Part shown: piece by piece, positions 43,320 through 52,116 of the stretch
Numbering within the stretch: the first letter of the stretch is position 1
Layout: every line of letters starts with the position of its first letter
Assembly: GCA_030683155.1 (NCBI GenBank)
Contig: JAUXMV010000099.1
Location: 46,624-110,623, forward strand
DNA length: 64,000 nucleotides
Direction of reading: 5' to 3'
Source: Bacteroidales bacterium
GTDB lineage: Bacteria; Bacteroidota; Bacteroidia; Bacteroidales; F082
Program-made: the position numbers and the translations under genes
The notes under the pieces: model-generated
What the model saw: only the letters and a program-made list of their open reading frames with translations
Databases searched by the model: none
Told to the model about the DNA's origin: nothing

Positions 43320-44165
43320 CTAAACTGTATCCATAAAGCTTTTTTCAACTTTATTAAAAACGATGGTTCCTATTAACAGCAAAACGACCATGAAGCCACT
43401 GCTGTAAGCTAGATGCGTCCATGAAAAAACTCCTTGTCCAATGAATCCATATTTGAAGGTTTCCACTACGGCTGTCATTGGATTGAGCACCAAAAGCCAC
43501 TGTTTATCTGCTGGTATACTGTTGAGTGGGAAAATTACAGGAGTAGCATACATCCATAACTGAACAATAAATTGTAGTAAAAAAGTCAAATCTTTGTATT
43601 TGGTTGTTAGAGATGAAAAAATGATGCCAAAACCAAGGCTTAAACCTGCTGCCAAAAACACCAACCATGGAAAAAGTAGTATCGTAATATTTGGAGTGAC
43701 AACAGCATTTGTATAGAAAATATAATAGAAGTAGATCAAGATAAAAATTGCAAACTGAATAAAAAACCTGACAAGATTTGAGATTGTAATTGAGAGCGGC
43801 ACAACCATTCGTGGAAAATAAACCTTTCCGAACACCTGTTGATTTTCGGTAAATGTTTTACTGTTTCGTGTCAGACAATCAGCAAAATAGTTCCAAAGTA
43901 TAATTCCTGAAAAATAAAATAAAGGCTGCGGCATGCCATCTGTTGACAATCCTGCAAGATTGCCAAAAACAAACATAAACATGATTGTGGTTAGTACAGG
44001 CTGGATCACAAACCACAACGGCCCAAGGATTGTTTGTTTATAAAACGTTACAACATCGCGTTTCACATACATCAGGAGCAAATCGCGGTAAGCAAAAAGC
44101 TCTGCAAGGTTCAGCTCAAGTAAATGCGTTTGTGGTTTTATTTCAGTTGATTTTTCACTTATCAT
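43320..44165 (-). CDS. wzm: O-polysaccharide ABC exporter permease
   Basis: A 281-residue ABC-2 membrane subunit with six hydrophobic segments and typical parts: YKQTILGPLWFVIQPVLTT, YFSGIILWNYFADCL, GKVYFPRMVVPLS and LNPMTAVVETFKYGF. With Wzt it exports the finished undecaprenyl-linked polysaccharide. Co-transcription with wzt must now pass through the inserted IVP cassette and its hairpins. Confidence 0.93.
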   Translation of the reverse strand: MISEKSTEIKPQTHLLELNLAELFAYRDLLLMYVKRDVVTFYKQTILGPLWFVIQPVLTTIMFMFVFGNLAGLSTDGMPQPLFYFSGIILWNYFADCLTRNSKTFTENQQVFGKVYFPRMVVPLSITISNLVRFFIQFAIFILIYFYYIFYTNAVVTPNITILLFPWLVFLAAGLSLGFGIIFSSLTTKYKDLTFLLQFIVQLWMYATPVIFPLNSIPADKQWLLVLNPMTAVVETFKYGFIGQGVFSWTHLAYSSGFMVVLLLIGTIVFNKVEKSFMDTV

Positions 44166-44286
44166 AAAATACTTTGGCTTCTGGATAAATTAGGTGTTTT
44201 TGCAAATATTTGCACTAATTGTCAATGAAAGAAATTATTAAACGGCTAATAATCTAATATAATTTTCGAACTTTTGTCGTTATTGA

Positions 44287-45408
44287 TTAATTACCTTTTT
44301 GGATATAGTTTTTATATACAGCGTTGATACCCGCTTCAAGTTTGAGATTTGGCTTCCATTTAAGTGAATTCAAAAGGCTCACGTCGAGTTGCTTTTTAGC
44401 AGTTCCATCAGGTTTTGTGCTATCCCAGGTAAGGTTTCCTCTAAAACCAACAATTTTTTTAACCAATTCGGCCAGCTCTTTTATTGTCATATCATTGCCG
44501 GTTCCAATATTGATGTGTGTTTGATTCAATGCCTTATAGAGTTTTTCGGCCTCCACATTCTCCATAATGTAAACACACGCATCAGCCATGTCGTCAACAT
44601 GCAGAAATTCACGGAATACGTTTCCGGTACCCCAGAGGAGGATGGAAGGAGGTTCAGGTTGAGGTTGAGGGGCGCTTAACCTTAACCTAAGCCTCAAACT
44701 CTCATCTTTGATTCCATATTTTTCAAGTATCCCAAGCAATTCCTCTTCTGTTTTCTGACCGCTGATTCCTTCGATGGGAAGTTTGTTCAGATCATGTCGG
44801 ATGGCTTGCCAATCATTCTGTTCTAAAGATTTGCCAAGGTGCATTTTACGAATGAGTGCAGGCAAAACATGTGACTTTTCAAGGTCGTAATTATCGTTTT
44901 GACCATAAAGATTCGTAGGCATCACCGAGATAAAGTTGCTGCCATATTGCCGAAAATAGTTTTCACACATTTTAATGCCTGCAATTTTGGCAATGGCATA
45001 GGGTTCGTTTGTTTCTTCGAGCAATCCTGTAAGGAGGTATTCTTCTTTCAGAGGCTGAGGCGCATTCTTAGGGTAAATGCATGAACTTCCCAGAAATAAG
45101 AGCTTCTTAACATTGTATTTATATGACGCATGAATAATGTTATTCTGAATCATCAGGTTTTCATAAATAAACTGAGCACGATAGGTATTGTTGGCAACAA
45201 TGCCGCCTACTTTTGCAGCAGCAAGAAAGACATTATCTGGTCTTTCTTTTTCAAAAAATGCATCAACATCTTCCTGGCGTGTCAAATCAAGCTCGCCGAA
45301 TGTTCTAAACACAAAATTTGAATAGCCTTTTTGGATCAGATTTCGATGAATTGCCGAACCTACCATTCCATTGTGGCCGGCAATATAAATTTTGCTTTCC
45401 TTTTCCAT
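44287..45408 (-). CDS. fcl: GDP-L-fucose synthase with repeat insertion
   Basis: A 373-residue enzyme that epimerises and reduces GDP-4-keto-6-deoxymannose to GDP-L-fucose with NADPH. Motifs: GHNGMVGSAIHRNL, LGSSCIYP, PYAIAKIAGIKMCENY (YxxxK) and LLWGTGNVFREFLHVDD. Residues about 238-253 (LRLRLRLSAPQPQPEPPS) are an extra stretch coded by a short tandem/inverted repeat placed just before the conserved WGTG strand. The frame is intact. It begins at the last base of gmd (TAATG overlap). Confidence 0.92.
   Translation of the reverse strand: MEKESKIYIAGHNGMVGSAIHRNLIQKGYSNFVFRTFGELDLTRQEDVDAFFEKERPDNVFLAAAKVGGIVANNTYRAQFIYENLMIQNNIIHASYKYNVKKLLFLGSSCIYPKNAPQPLKEEYLLTGLLEETNEPYAIAKIAGIKMCENYFRQYGSNFISVMPTNLYGQNDNYDLEKSHVLPALIRKMHLGKSLEQNDWQAIRHDLNKLPIEGISGQKTEEELLGILEKYGIKDESLRLRLRLSAPQPQPEPPSILLWGTGNVFREFLHVDDMADACVYIMENVEAEKLYKALNQTHINIGTGNDMTIKELAELVKKIVGFRGNLTWDSTKPDGTAKKQLDVSLLNSLKWKPNLKLEAGINAVYKNYIQKGN
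44650..44696. repeat. 6-mer tandem/inverted repeat inside fcl
   Basis: GGTTCAGGTTGAGGTTGAGG faces CTTAACCTTAACCTAAGCC. On one strand the arms pair with some G:T wobble, forming a hairpin, and are read in frame as Leu/Arg and Pro/Gln alternations. Confidence 0.85.
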
Positions 45409-46538
45409 TATTCAAAATAATTCATTGTACTGAAGCCGTTTTCCTTTAAGAAAAGTTCTTTTTTCATCAATTTAAGATCACTTTGCATCATATCTTTAAT
45501 AAGTGCTTCGAGGTCATATTCAGGTTCCCAACCAAGTTTTGTCTTTGCTTTTGTCGGATCGCCAATGAGCAGTTCAACCTCTGTTGGCCGGAAATAGCGT
45601 GGATCGATAGCCACCACTTCCTTGCCTATTGACACAAAACTGTTTTTATTTTGTATTTCAACAACGATCCCTTTTTCTTCAATTCCTTCACCCTTGAAAT
45701 CAATAATAATTCCGACCTCTTTGAAGGCCATTCTGACAAATTCGCGTACTTCAGTCGTTATGCCTGTGGCAATAACATAATCATCGGGTTCGTCCTGCTG
45801 AAGGATCAAATACATGGCTTTGATATAATCTTTGGCATGACCCCAGTCGCGTTGGGCAGATAAATTGCCTAAAAACATTTTTTGCTGCATTCCCAAAGCA
45901 ATGCGTGCAACCGCACGGGTAATTTTGCGTGTAACAAACGTTTCGCCACGGATTGGTGATTCATGATTGAATAAAATGCCATTACTGGCATGCATACCAT
46001 AGGCTTCACGATAATTGACAGTAATCCAGTATGCATACAGCTTTGCAACAGCATACGGACTTCTTGGATAAAAAGGAGTTGTTTCCTTTTGAGGCACTTC
46101 CTGCACTAGGCCATATAATTCGGAAGTAGATGCCTGATAAATCCGGGCTGTTTTCGTTAAACCCAAAAGCCTCACCGCTTCCAATATTCTAAGCATCCCT
46201 ATTCCATCAGCGTTGGCAGTATATTCAGGTGTGTCGAAACTCACTTTTACATGACTCATGGCTGCCAGATTGTAGATTTCGTCCGGCTGTACCTCCTGAA
46301 TTATTTTCGTTAAATTCAAAGAGTCGGTCAGGTCACCATAGTGCAAAACAAACTTCCTGTTATCAACATGCGGATCTTGATATAAATGGTCAATCCGATC
46401 TGTGTTAAACATGGAAGCACGGCGTTTGATGCCATGTACTTCATATCCTTTACTCAATAAAAATTCAGCGAGATAAGCACCGTCCTGACCAGTAATTCCG
46501 GTTATTAGCGCTTTTTTGGATAGGTTTATTTCTTTCAT
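45408..46538 (-). CDS. gmd: GDP-mannose 4,6-dehydratase
   Basis: A 376-residue dehydratase making GDP-4-keto-6-deoxy-D-mannose, substrate of the adjacent fcl. Motifs: [37 protein letters not shown] (YxxxK) and the N-terminal [11 protein letters not shown] arginine loop. Together with manC (49852) it supplies GDP-L-fucose from mannose-1-phosphate. Confidence 0.96.
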   Translation of the reverse strand: MKEINLSKKALITGITGQDGAYLAEFLLSKGYEVHGIKRRASMFNTDRIDHLYQDPHVDNRKFVLHYGDLTDSLNLTKIIQEVQPDEIYNLAAMSHVKVSFDTPEYTANADGIGMLRILEAVRLLGLTKTARIYQASTSELYGLVQEVPQKETTPFYPRSPYAVAKLYAYWITVNYREAYGMHASNGILFNHESPIRGETFVTRKITRAVARIALGMQQKMFLGNLSAQRDWGHAKDYIKAMYLILQQDEPDDYVIATGITTEVREFVRMAFKEVGIIIDFKGEGIEEKGIVVEIQNKNSFVSIGKEVVAIDPRYFRPTEVELLIGDPTKAKTKLGWEPEYDLEALIKDMMQSDLKLMKKELFLKENGFSTMNYFE

Positions 46539-46614
46539 GATAATATTTCTTTCTAATTGGTTAAATATACTGTGCTAAAAAATATAAAAGGTTGGTTTCG
46601 GGGTTTACATATAT

Positions 46615-46860
46615 TTACGAAAAAGTTATTAAAGGTAAAATGTACTCCATGCTTTTCAAAACACATTCATCAATCCCCATACGATCCGTAAATAGCTCAA
46701 TTTCAGGATTCAATGGCGCATGAAAAGGGCTGTCTATCCCGGTGAAATCCTTAATCTTCCCTTCTCTGGCCTTTTTGTAAAGTCCTTTGACATCGCGGGT
46801 TTCGCAGACCTTGAGCGGTGCATTAATGTAAACTTCGATTACATTGTGGCGACCAAATAC
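46615..46860 (-). pseudogene. Remnant of adenylylsulfate (APS) kinase, C-terminal part only
   Basis: The minus strand codes for an uninterrupted stretch ending at TAA 46615-46617 that contains VIEVYINAPLKVCETRDVKG, LYKKAREGKIKDFTGIDSPF and LNPEIELFTD. This is the C-terminal third of CysC-type APS kinases. The ATP-binding N-terminus (GLSGSGKST) is absent, and no start codon in a sensible place is found. The rest of the 494-base gap (46539-47032) shows nothing recognisable. It suggests that sulfate activation for sulfated sugars once lay here. Confidence 0.8.
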
Positions 46861-47032
46861 AGCGCTTCTTTAAAGTCTGGTGTTTAACTAGTGCTTATCT
46901 TTTAAATCAGTCATTCAAATAAATCGAAAATCCTGAACGCTCTTGAGTAATATTGAATCCTTACAAACCTTGTCCACGAACGCTAAAGTACAAGCACAGC
47001 TAACAAAACACAGACATATAAAAAAGATCGGC

Positions 47033-48844
47033 CTATTGAGAAATGCTGGAAGCCATTTCTTTAAATTTTGTGTTTGTATTCAAAAGCTCATAATAGGTGC
47101 CTTTATCGGTAATTTTGCCATCTTCCATCAGACAGATTACATCACAGTTTTTCACAGTGGTAAGCCGATGGGCAATCATGATGATGGTTCTGTCATTGCG
47201 CAGTTTTTCGATGGCTTCGATGACATATTTTTCTGTTACATTGTCCAGTGCTGAGGTTCCTTCGTCCATAATAAGAAGGCGCGGGTTATGGTACAAGGCT
47301 CTTGCAATACCAATTCGTTGCCGCTGCCCACCAGACAAACGAACCCCCATCTCACCGATCATGGCATTTTCCTTTTCGGGCAGTTGCTCAATGAGATCTG
47401 TGAGAAGCGCAGCTTCAACAGCTTTCCAAAACTTTGCATTACTGATTTCATTGCCGCTGATTCCAAAAGCTACGTTATGCTTTAAAGTGTCATCAGCCAT
47501 ATAAATGTTTTGAGGAATATAGCCAATGTTTTGCTGCCATGCCTTCAAGGAGCTGTAAATATTCACGCCATCAACGCTGATGCTCCCTTTATCAACCCGA
47601 AGTAAGCCAAGCAATGCATCTACAAGACTTGTTTTTCCTGCGCCTGACTCTCCAACCAATGCTACTACTGATCCTTGAGGAATGTTCAGATTGATACTTT
47701 TTAGGACATCTTTGGTGGTATCCGGATATGCAAATGAAACATTCTCAATGCATATTTCCCGGTTAAAAGTTAAGGGTAGTTTTTGATTGTTATCGGTTTC
47801 GTTGAAATTATTTTGCAATTGCTGCAAATCATCAAAAACAGGATCAACGGAATAAATATGGTAACGCAAGCTGTTTATTTCTGTGACAAGCCCTTGAAAA
47901 ATAGGCATCAATCGATAAGTAGCAGCTGCAAACAAAGCCAAAACAGCAATCGTACGTTCTATCGACTGCTCGTTGGCTGTGAGAACCAAGGCCAACCCTA
48001 ATACACCAATTACAGTGATAGTTTCAAAAACGGGTCGATTAAAAGACTGCACCATCTCTATAAAGTAGCGTGCTCTTGCTCTGCGTGCAATACTGAAATT
48101 GAACTGAGAGATAAAGTGTTCTTCCCTTCCCAGAACCTGAATATCCTTGATCCCTGAGAGTGCTTCCAGTACTGTTTTATTGCTCACCTGTCTTTGCTGC
48201 ATTTCCTCCTGTCCGAAAAATTGTGTTTTTCTTTCAACAAGCTTCATCATTGACCAACTTAATGCACCTAAAGTAATCATGGCCAGAAGAGAAAACACTG
48301 GTTGAACTGCTATCAGAAATGCGACAATGAAAACCATGGTAACAATATTGAGTATGATATTCAGTAAGGAAACAAAAACATTGTAAACCAGTAGGTGTGT
48401 CTCTGAAATGATGTTGCGCAGAAGCACAGAGCTGTTGCGGTTTAAGTGAAAAGTAAAAGGTGCCTGCATATACTTGCTAAACAAACGACCTGACAGTTCC
48501 GTATATTTATATTGAACGAACCTTATCTTAATGTAATTTATAAAAGCCAGTAATAAGCCTTTTGCTATAAAAAAGGAAATTAAACCTACTGATCCAACAA
48601 TGAGTAAATCATGGCTGCTTTCAACATTAAACCATTGGGCAACAGCTCCACTTATTGGGTGAAGCAACACTTTTTCGGGAGAAGCCACAATAAGGATAAA
48701 AGCCGGAATAGCGCCGATTCCAACCAACTCCATCAATGCCCCTATCAACATTAAAAATAAAAGCCCAAGGGTCTTGATTTTTTCACGCCGACTGAAAAGT
48801 AGATAGAGTTTTTTTAGTGCGCCGATTTCTTTTGGTTTTATCAT
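47033..48844 (-). CDS. ABC exporter, ATPase-permease fusion (PglK/MsbA-like)
   Basis: A 603-residue half-transporter: six transmembrane helices in residues 1-330, then an ATPase with Walker A GESGAGKTS, signature LSGGQRQRIGIARAL and Walker B LLIMDEGTSALD, His-loop AHRL. PglK-type members flip lipid-linked oligosaccharides. In a locus that already has Wzm/Wzt it could flip a second glycan or a lipid-linked precursor. Typical full length. Confidence 0.88.
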   Translation of the reverse strand: MIKPKEIGALKKLYLLFSRREKIKTLGLLFLMLIGALMELVGIGAIPAFILIVASPEKVLLHPISGAVAQWFNVESSHDLLIVGSVGLISFFIAKGLLLAFINYIKIRFVQYKYTELSGRLFSKYMQAPFTFHLNRNSSVLLRNIISETHLLVYNVFVSLLNIILNIVTMVFIVAFLIAVQPVFSLLAMITLGALSWSMMKLVERKTQFFGQEEMQQRQVSNKTVLEALSGIKDIQVLGREEHFISQFNFSIARRARARYFIEMVQSFNRPVFETITVIGVLGLALVLTANEQSIERTIAVLALFAAATYRLMPIFQGLVTEINSLRYHIYSVDPVFDDLQQLQNNFNETDNNQKLPLTFNREICIENVSFAYPDTTKDVLKSINLNIPQGSVVALVGESGAGKTSLVDALLGLLRVDKGSISVDGVNIYSSLKAWQQNIGYIPQNIYMADDTLKHNVAFGISGNEISNAKFWKAVEAALLTDLIEQLPEKENAMIGEMGVRLSGGQRQRIGIARALYHNPRLLIMDEGTSALDNVTEKYVIEAIEKLRNDRTIIMIAHRLTTVKNCDVICLMEDGKITDKGTYYELLNTNTKFKEMASSISQ

Positions 48845-49054
48845 ATTAACAAATGACTGTTAAAAATTGTACAGTTCATCTTTTCTAAAGTTATCTAAAA
48901 AGAGCTGTTGGAAAAATGGTTTTGCGCTTTGATCCATCGAAAAATTGAGATTTGTGTGCCCTGATTTTCACAGCTTCGCCTTCTAAGTCCCATACTTTCA
49001 TTTGTAAAGAACTCTATATTAGTATAATAAATAAAAAACTGAACTTTAACTTGT

Positions 49055-49594
49055 TCAGTTCATATTTTTCCAGATCAGCAACAGTTTTTCCTCATCGAGG
49101 AGGTTCAGTTGTTGTTCAAATTCTTCTTTTGTATATACCACATAGCGTATTTTGCGTGTGATAATGGTTTGGGCTTTTTTACAAAGCTGAATCAAAAAAT
49201 TCATGTCTATTTTATCGGCAATGATGATCAGGTTGATTTCATCGCTGTCCTGACCGCCGGCCAATTCTCCTGAAAGGTAAACCTCTTCAGGATTGCCAAG
49301 ATGATTTACAATTTGCTCTATAACATCATCCATCCCTACATATTTCCTGACCAGGCTGTTAATGTCTTTGAATAGAGGGTGCTTCTTATTGGCTTTAAAA
49401 ACTTTTCTGTTGCTGATGAAAAATGAATGTAGCAATCCGGCCGCTTCAAAACGGTTCAACTCCAGCCTGATGGCATTTGTGCTTTCGCCAAACTCTGACT
49501 CCAAGCCTCGCAGATAACCGGTAGTACTAGAATTCAAAAAGAATTTCACCATCAATTTGATGCGTGTTTTGGAGGTGATAAGTGTTTCCAGCAT
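49055..49594 (-). CDS. Winged-helix protein with nucleotidyltransferase-like C-terminus
   Basis: A 179-residue protein. Residues 1-75 form a winged helix (LRGLESEFGESTNAIRLELNRFEAAGLL), and residues 95-175 resemble a nucleotidyltransferase fold (EVYLSGELAGGQDSDEINLIIIAD) in which the usual GSxA..DsDiDl catalytic pattern is degenerate. Relatives occur at the edge of Bacteroidota polysaccharide loci and are assumed to be regulators. It lies between the ABC exporter and manC. Confidence 0.75.
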   Translation of the reverse strand: MLETLITSKTRIKLMVKFFLNSSTTGYLRGLESEFGESTNAIRLELNRFEAAGLLHSFFISNRKVFKANKKHPLFKDINSLVRKYVGMDDVIEQIVNHLGNPEEVYLSGELAGGQDSDEINLIIIADKIDMNFLIQLCKKAQTIITRKIRYVVYTKEEFEQQLNLLDEEKLLLIWKNMN

Positions 49595-49851
49595 TGGGTT
49601 TCGTTTTTTATTAATGGCGATGGGTTGTATCCTGAAAAGCTAAGTGAATTTTATTAAAAGCCCCTTTAGCTTTGTCATCACATCATCCGTTTATTTCCAC
49701 ACCAGCGGAAACAAACTTACAAAGTTTTAACAAAGAAATACAACACAAAACCATAGATAATTCAATTTTTGAGTATCAAAAATACTCATTTTACTAAATT
49801 ATCAAAAAAACATTGGCTTTTTTTCAATAAAATGAAGTATGAGGAGATGCA

Positions 49852-50949
49852 TTAAATGAATTTATCCCCTTTTTCAACTTTGATATCGTTTACAAACTGT
49901 CTGATTTTTTGCTCATCCTGCTTGCGGCAGATAAGCAAAGAGTCATCGTCTTCAACGACGATATAATCGTTTAGTCCCTGCAGCACAACGAGCTTGTCTT
50001 TCGGCATATTTATGACGCAACCTGTGCTGTCATAAAGCATTACATTACTGCCTACGATAGCATTCTGGTTTTCGTCTTTTTGCCTGATTTCATAAAGGGA
50101 GCCCCATGTGCCGAGGTCGCTCCAGCCAAAATCGACAGACATAACATAAACATTTTCAGCTTTTTCCATTACGCCATAGTCAATTGAAATATTACGGCAT
50201 ATGGAGTAGGTCTGACGAATAAACTCAGCTTCGAGTGCAGTACTGTATTTCCCGGCACCTTCTTTGAAAAGGTCATTCACTTCGGGCAAAAATCGTTCAA
50301 AGGCTCTGCTGATACTCTTAAGTGACCAGATAAATATTCCGGCATTCCAGAGGAAATCACCACTTTCCAGAAATGATGTGGCAATTTCAAGGTTGGGTTT
50401 TTCTGTAAAAGTCTTAACTTTTTTGAGTCTTGATACATCACTCAATACCTCGCCTTCAAGAAATTGAATATAGCCATATCCCGTATCAGGTCTGCTTGGT
50501 TCAATCCCCAGGGTAATCAGCCAATCGTTTTCGCTTGCAACTTTTAAGGCATCAAGCACATTTTCAGTAAAAACCTGTTGGTTAAGAATGACGTGATCGC
50601 TTGGGGCAACAACAATAACCGCATCCGGATTTTGTTGCAAAATTACGTGGTTTGCATAGGCTATGCAAGGTGCTGTATTCCGTCGGGCAGGTTCGCAAAG
50701 CACCTGTGTAGCTTTTATCACAGGCAATTGTTCCATCACCTGATCTCTATAGATTTCGTTTGTAACGATATAAATATTCTCGGGTGGACAAACTTCAGCA
50801 AACCTTTCAAAGGTCATTTGAAGCAAGGTTTTTCCAACGCCCAGGATGTCGATAAACTGTTTTGGTCTTGAAGTAGTGCTCATGGGCCAGAAACGGGCTC
50901 CAACGCCACCAGCCATGATGACGCAATAATGGTTTTTTTTGTTTGTCAT
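49852..50949 (-). CDS. manC: Mannose-1-phosphate guanylyltransferase
   Basis: A 365-residue enzyme making GDP-mannose from GTP and mannose-1-phosphate. Motifs: MAGGVGARFWPMSTTSRPKQF (pyrophosphorylase signature), VVAPSDHVI, FTEKPNLE and DYGVMEKAENVYV. It lacks the C-terminal phosphomannose-isomerase domain of bifunctional forms. It feeds gmd-fcl. It has its own promoter-like element reaching into the end of the SprT-like gene. Confidence 0.94.
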   Translation of the reverse strand: MTNKKNHYCVIMAGGVGARFWPMSTTSRPKQFIDILGVGKTLLQMTFERFAEVCPPENIYIVTNEIYRDQVMEQLPVIKATQVLCEPARRNTAPCIAYANHVILQQNPDAVIVVAPSDHVILNQQVFTENVLDALKVASENDWLITLGIEPSRPDTGYGYIQFLEGEVLSDVSRLKKVKTFTEKPNLEIATSFLESGDFLWNAGIFIWSLKSISRAFERFLPEVNDLFKEGAGKYSTALEAEFIRQTYSICRNISIDYGVMEKAENVYVMSVDFGWSDLGTWGSLYEIRQKDENQNAIVGSNVMLYDSTGCVINMPKDKLVVLQGLNDYIVVEDDDSLLICRKQDEQKIRQFVNDIKVEKGDKFI

Positions 50950-50966
50950 GATCGTTGTTAATTCGT

Positions 50967-51626
50967 TTATCCCATTTTTTTTAGCAAATGTAAGAATTGA
51001 TTTGGTTCAAAACCATTAAGTGGTTCAACCAATGCAAGCGGACTGAAAAGATACAGCCTGTTATCATTCATACAGATGCATTTTATTCTCTTCCGACGAA
51101 GTTCAAGTTTTTGAAAAACCCGTCCGTCTCGAGTTTTAAAATAGCTTTTTTCATTAAGGTTTTCAACGACTGTTCCAACAGAAGTTTTCTTCTTGTCGTA
51201 GTTTTGAAGCACCCGCTTGAGATTGAGATCGCTTCCGTTGGCAGCATTGGAGTCGTAGAGGTGGAGTTTAATCTCATTTTCGACGTCAGCAGGAAAAATA
51301 TCCGCTTTTAAATACGGCTGCATAAGCAGTTGAAAATATTGCTTCCACTCCTGTCCATGCGGTTGGTGCCTTCTTCCATATTGTTCGAATGCAAAAAGAT
51401 GCGCCAGTTCGTGGACAAAAGTGATTAAAAACTCGTAAGGATTCAAATCGTGATTCAAAGAAATGCGGTGAGGTTTCCCGTTCATGGCAGGTCTGTAATC
51501 GCCAAGTTTTGAGCTTCTGCTGCGGCTGATGCGCAATTGCACGTTTTTTTCAACGATAGCGCCATACACTGCTTCTACAGCAGTTTCAGGCAGATATTTT
51601 CTCAATAAAGCTTTATCACTCTCCAT
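50967..51626 (-). CDS. SprT-like zinc metalloprotease-family protein
   Basis: A 219-residue protein with the zinc motif HELAHLFAFE and a downstream H in HGQEWKQYF, as in SprT and eukaryotic Spartan. The remaining part is rich in basic residues. The ATG at 51626 (MESDKALLRKYLP) is preferred to 51749, since the longer frame overlaps the upstream lipoprotein gene almost completely. Function in bacteria is unclear; the eukaryotic relatives act on DNA-protein crosslinks. Confidence 0.88.
   Translation of the reverse strand: MESDKALLRKYLPETAVEAVYGAIVEKNVQLRISRSRSSKLGDYRPAMNGKPHRISLNHDLNPYEFLITFVHELAHLFAFEQYGRRHQPHGQEWKQYFQLLMQPYLKADIFPADVENEIKLHLYDSNAANGSDLNLKRVLQNYDKKKTSVGTVVENLNEKSYFKTRDGRVFQKLELRRKRIKCICMNDNRLYLFSPLALVEPLNGFEPNQFLHLLKKMG
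50985..50992 (-). promoter_or_regulatory. -7 promoter element for manC
   Basis: TACATTTG on the minus strand matches TAnnTTTG, 36 bases upstream of manC and inside the last codons of the SprT-like gene. A TTG lies 15 bases further, short of the ideal spacing. Confidence 0.45.
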
Positions 51627-51795
51627 CGTTAAAGCTAAGAAATTGTGTAGTATCGAAGTTGGAAGTCCATTTAGGACAATCGCAATTCTTGTTTCTTTTC
51701 TTTTGCCCGCCGGGATGTTGAATCTTCTGACTGCTTGTGCAGGAGCCAAAAAACAAAAAAATCAAAAAAAGAATTGCAAAAAATTTTTTCAACAT
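51616..51795 (-). CDS. Small lipoprotein, unknown function
   Basis: A 59-residue protein (62 if started at 51804). A hydrophobic signal (KKFFAILFLIFLFFG) ends in the lipobox FFGSC, so Cys is the mature N-terminus. The short mature part is basic, with a CDCPKW motif and no known domain. Its 3' end overlaps the SprT-like start by 11 bases, so both are translated from one message. A well-spaced promoter lies upstream. Confidence 0.75.
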   Translation of the reverse strand: MLKKFFAILFLIFLFFGSCTSSQKIQHPGGQKKRNKNCDCPKWTSNFDTTQFLSFNDGE

Positions 51796-51858
51796 AAAAA
51801 TCATTTAAATCTTAATCTATTTGGGAAGAATTATTGTTTTTTCCAAAAGAAAGATGTG

Positions 51859-51887
51859 CAAAAGTAGCCAAATTCTTGCTGCTCCAA
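51859..51887 (-). promoter_or_regulatory. Promoter of the lipoprotein/SprT operon
   Basis: On the minus strand a -33 TTG (51885-51887) is followed after 18 bases by -7 TACTTTTG (51859-51866). Both fit the Bacteroidota consensus. The remainder of the 311-base gap to 52116 shows no gene. Confidence 0.6.
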
Positions 51888-52116
51888 TAGCTGAGATATT
51901 TTCTTCAGCAATGATACGAGGGAGGTTAAAGCACTCAAAACAGTTACTTTTTATTGAAAAGGGTTCTAACTTAGCACTTTTAAATAATTATTTATTCGCC
52001 TGAAAGTGTGGCTCTTACAGCAAATTTAAAATATTTCCGCATTCAAATTTCTTTCATATAAAATTCCTGAAGCCTTATAATGTTGTAATTTTATCCACAA
52101 TTTTAACCCAATCGTT

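Noticed and set aside
46943..47254. 103-codon rightward reading frame
   Set aside because: Mostly antisense to the ABC exporter ATPase end; no sign of a protein family.
51627..51749. Longer start for the SprT-like protein
   Set aside because: The extension overlaps the lipoprotein gene in another frame and shows no family similarity.
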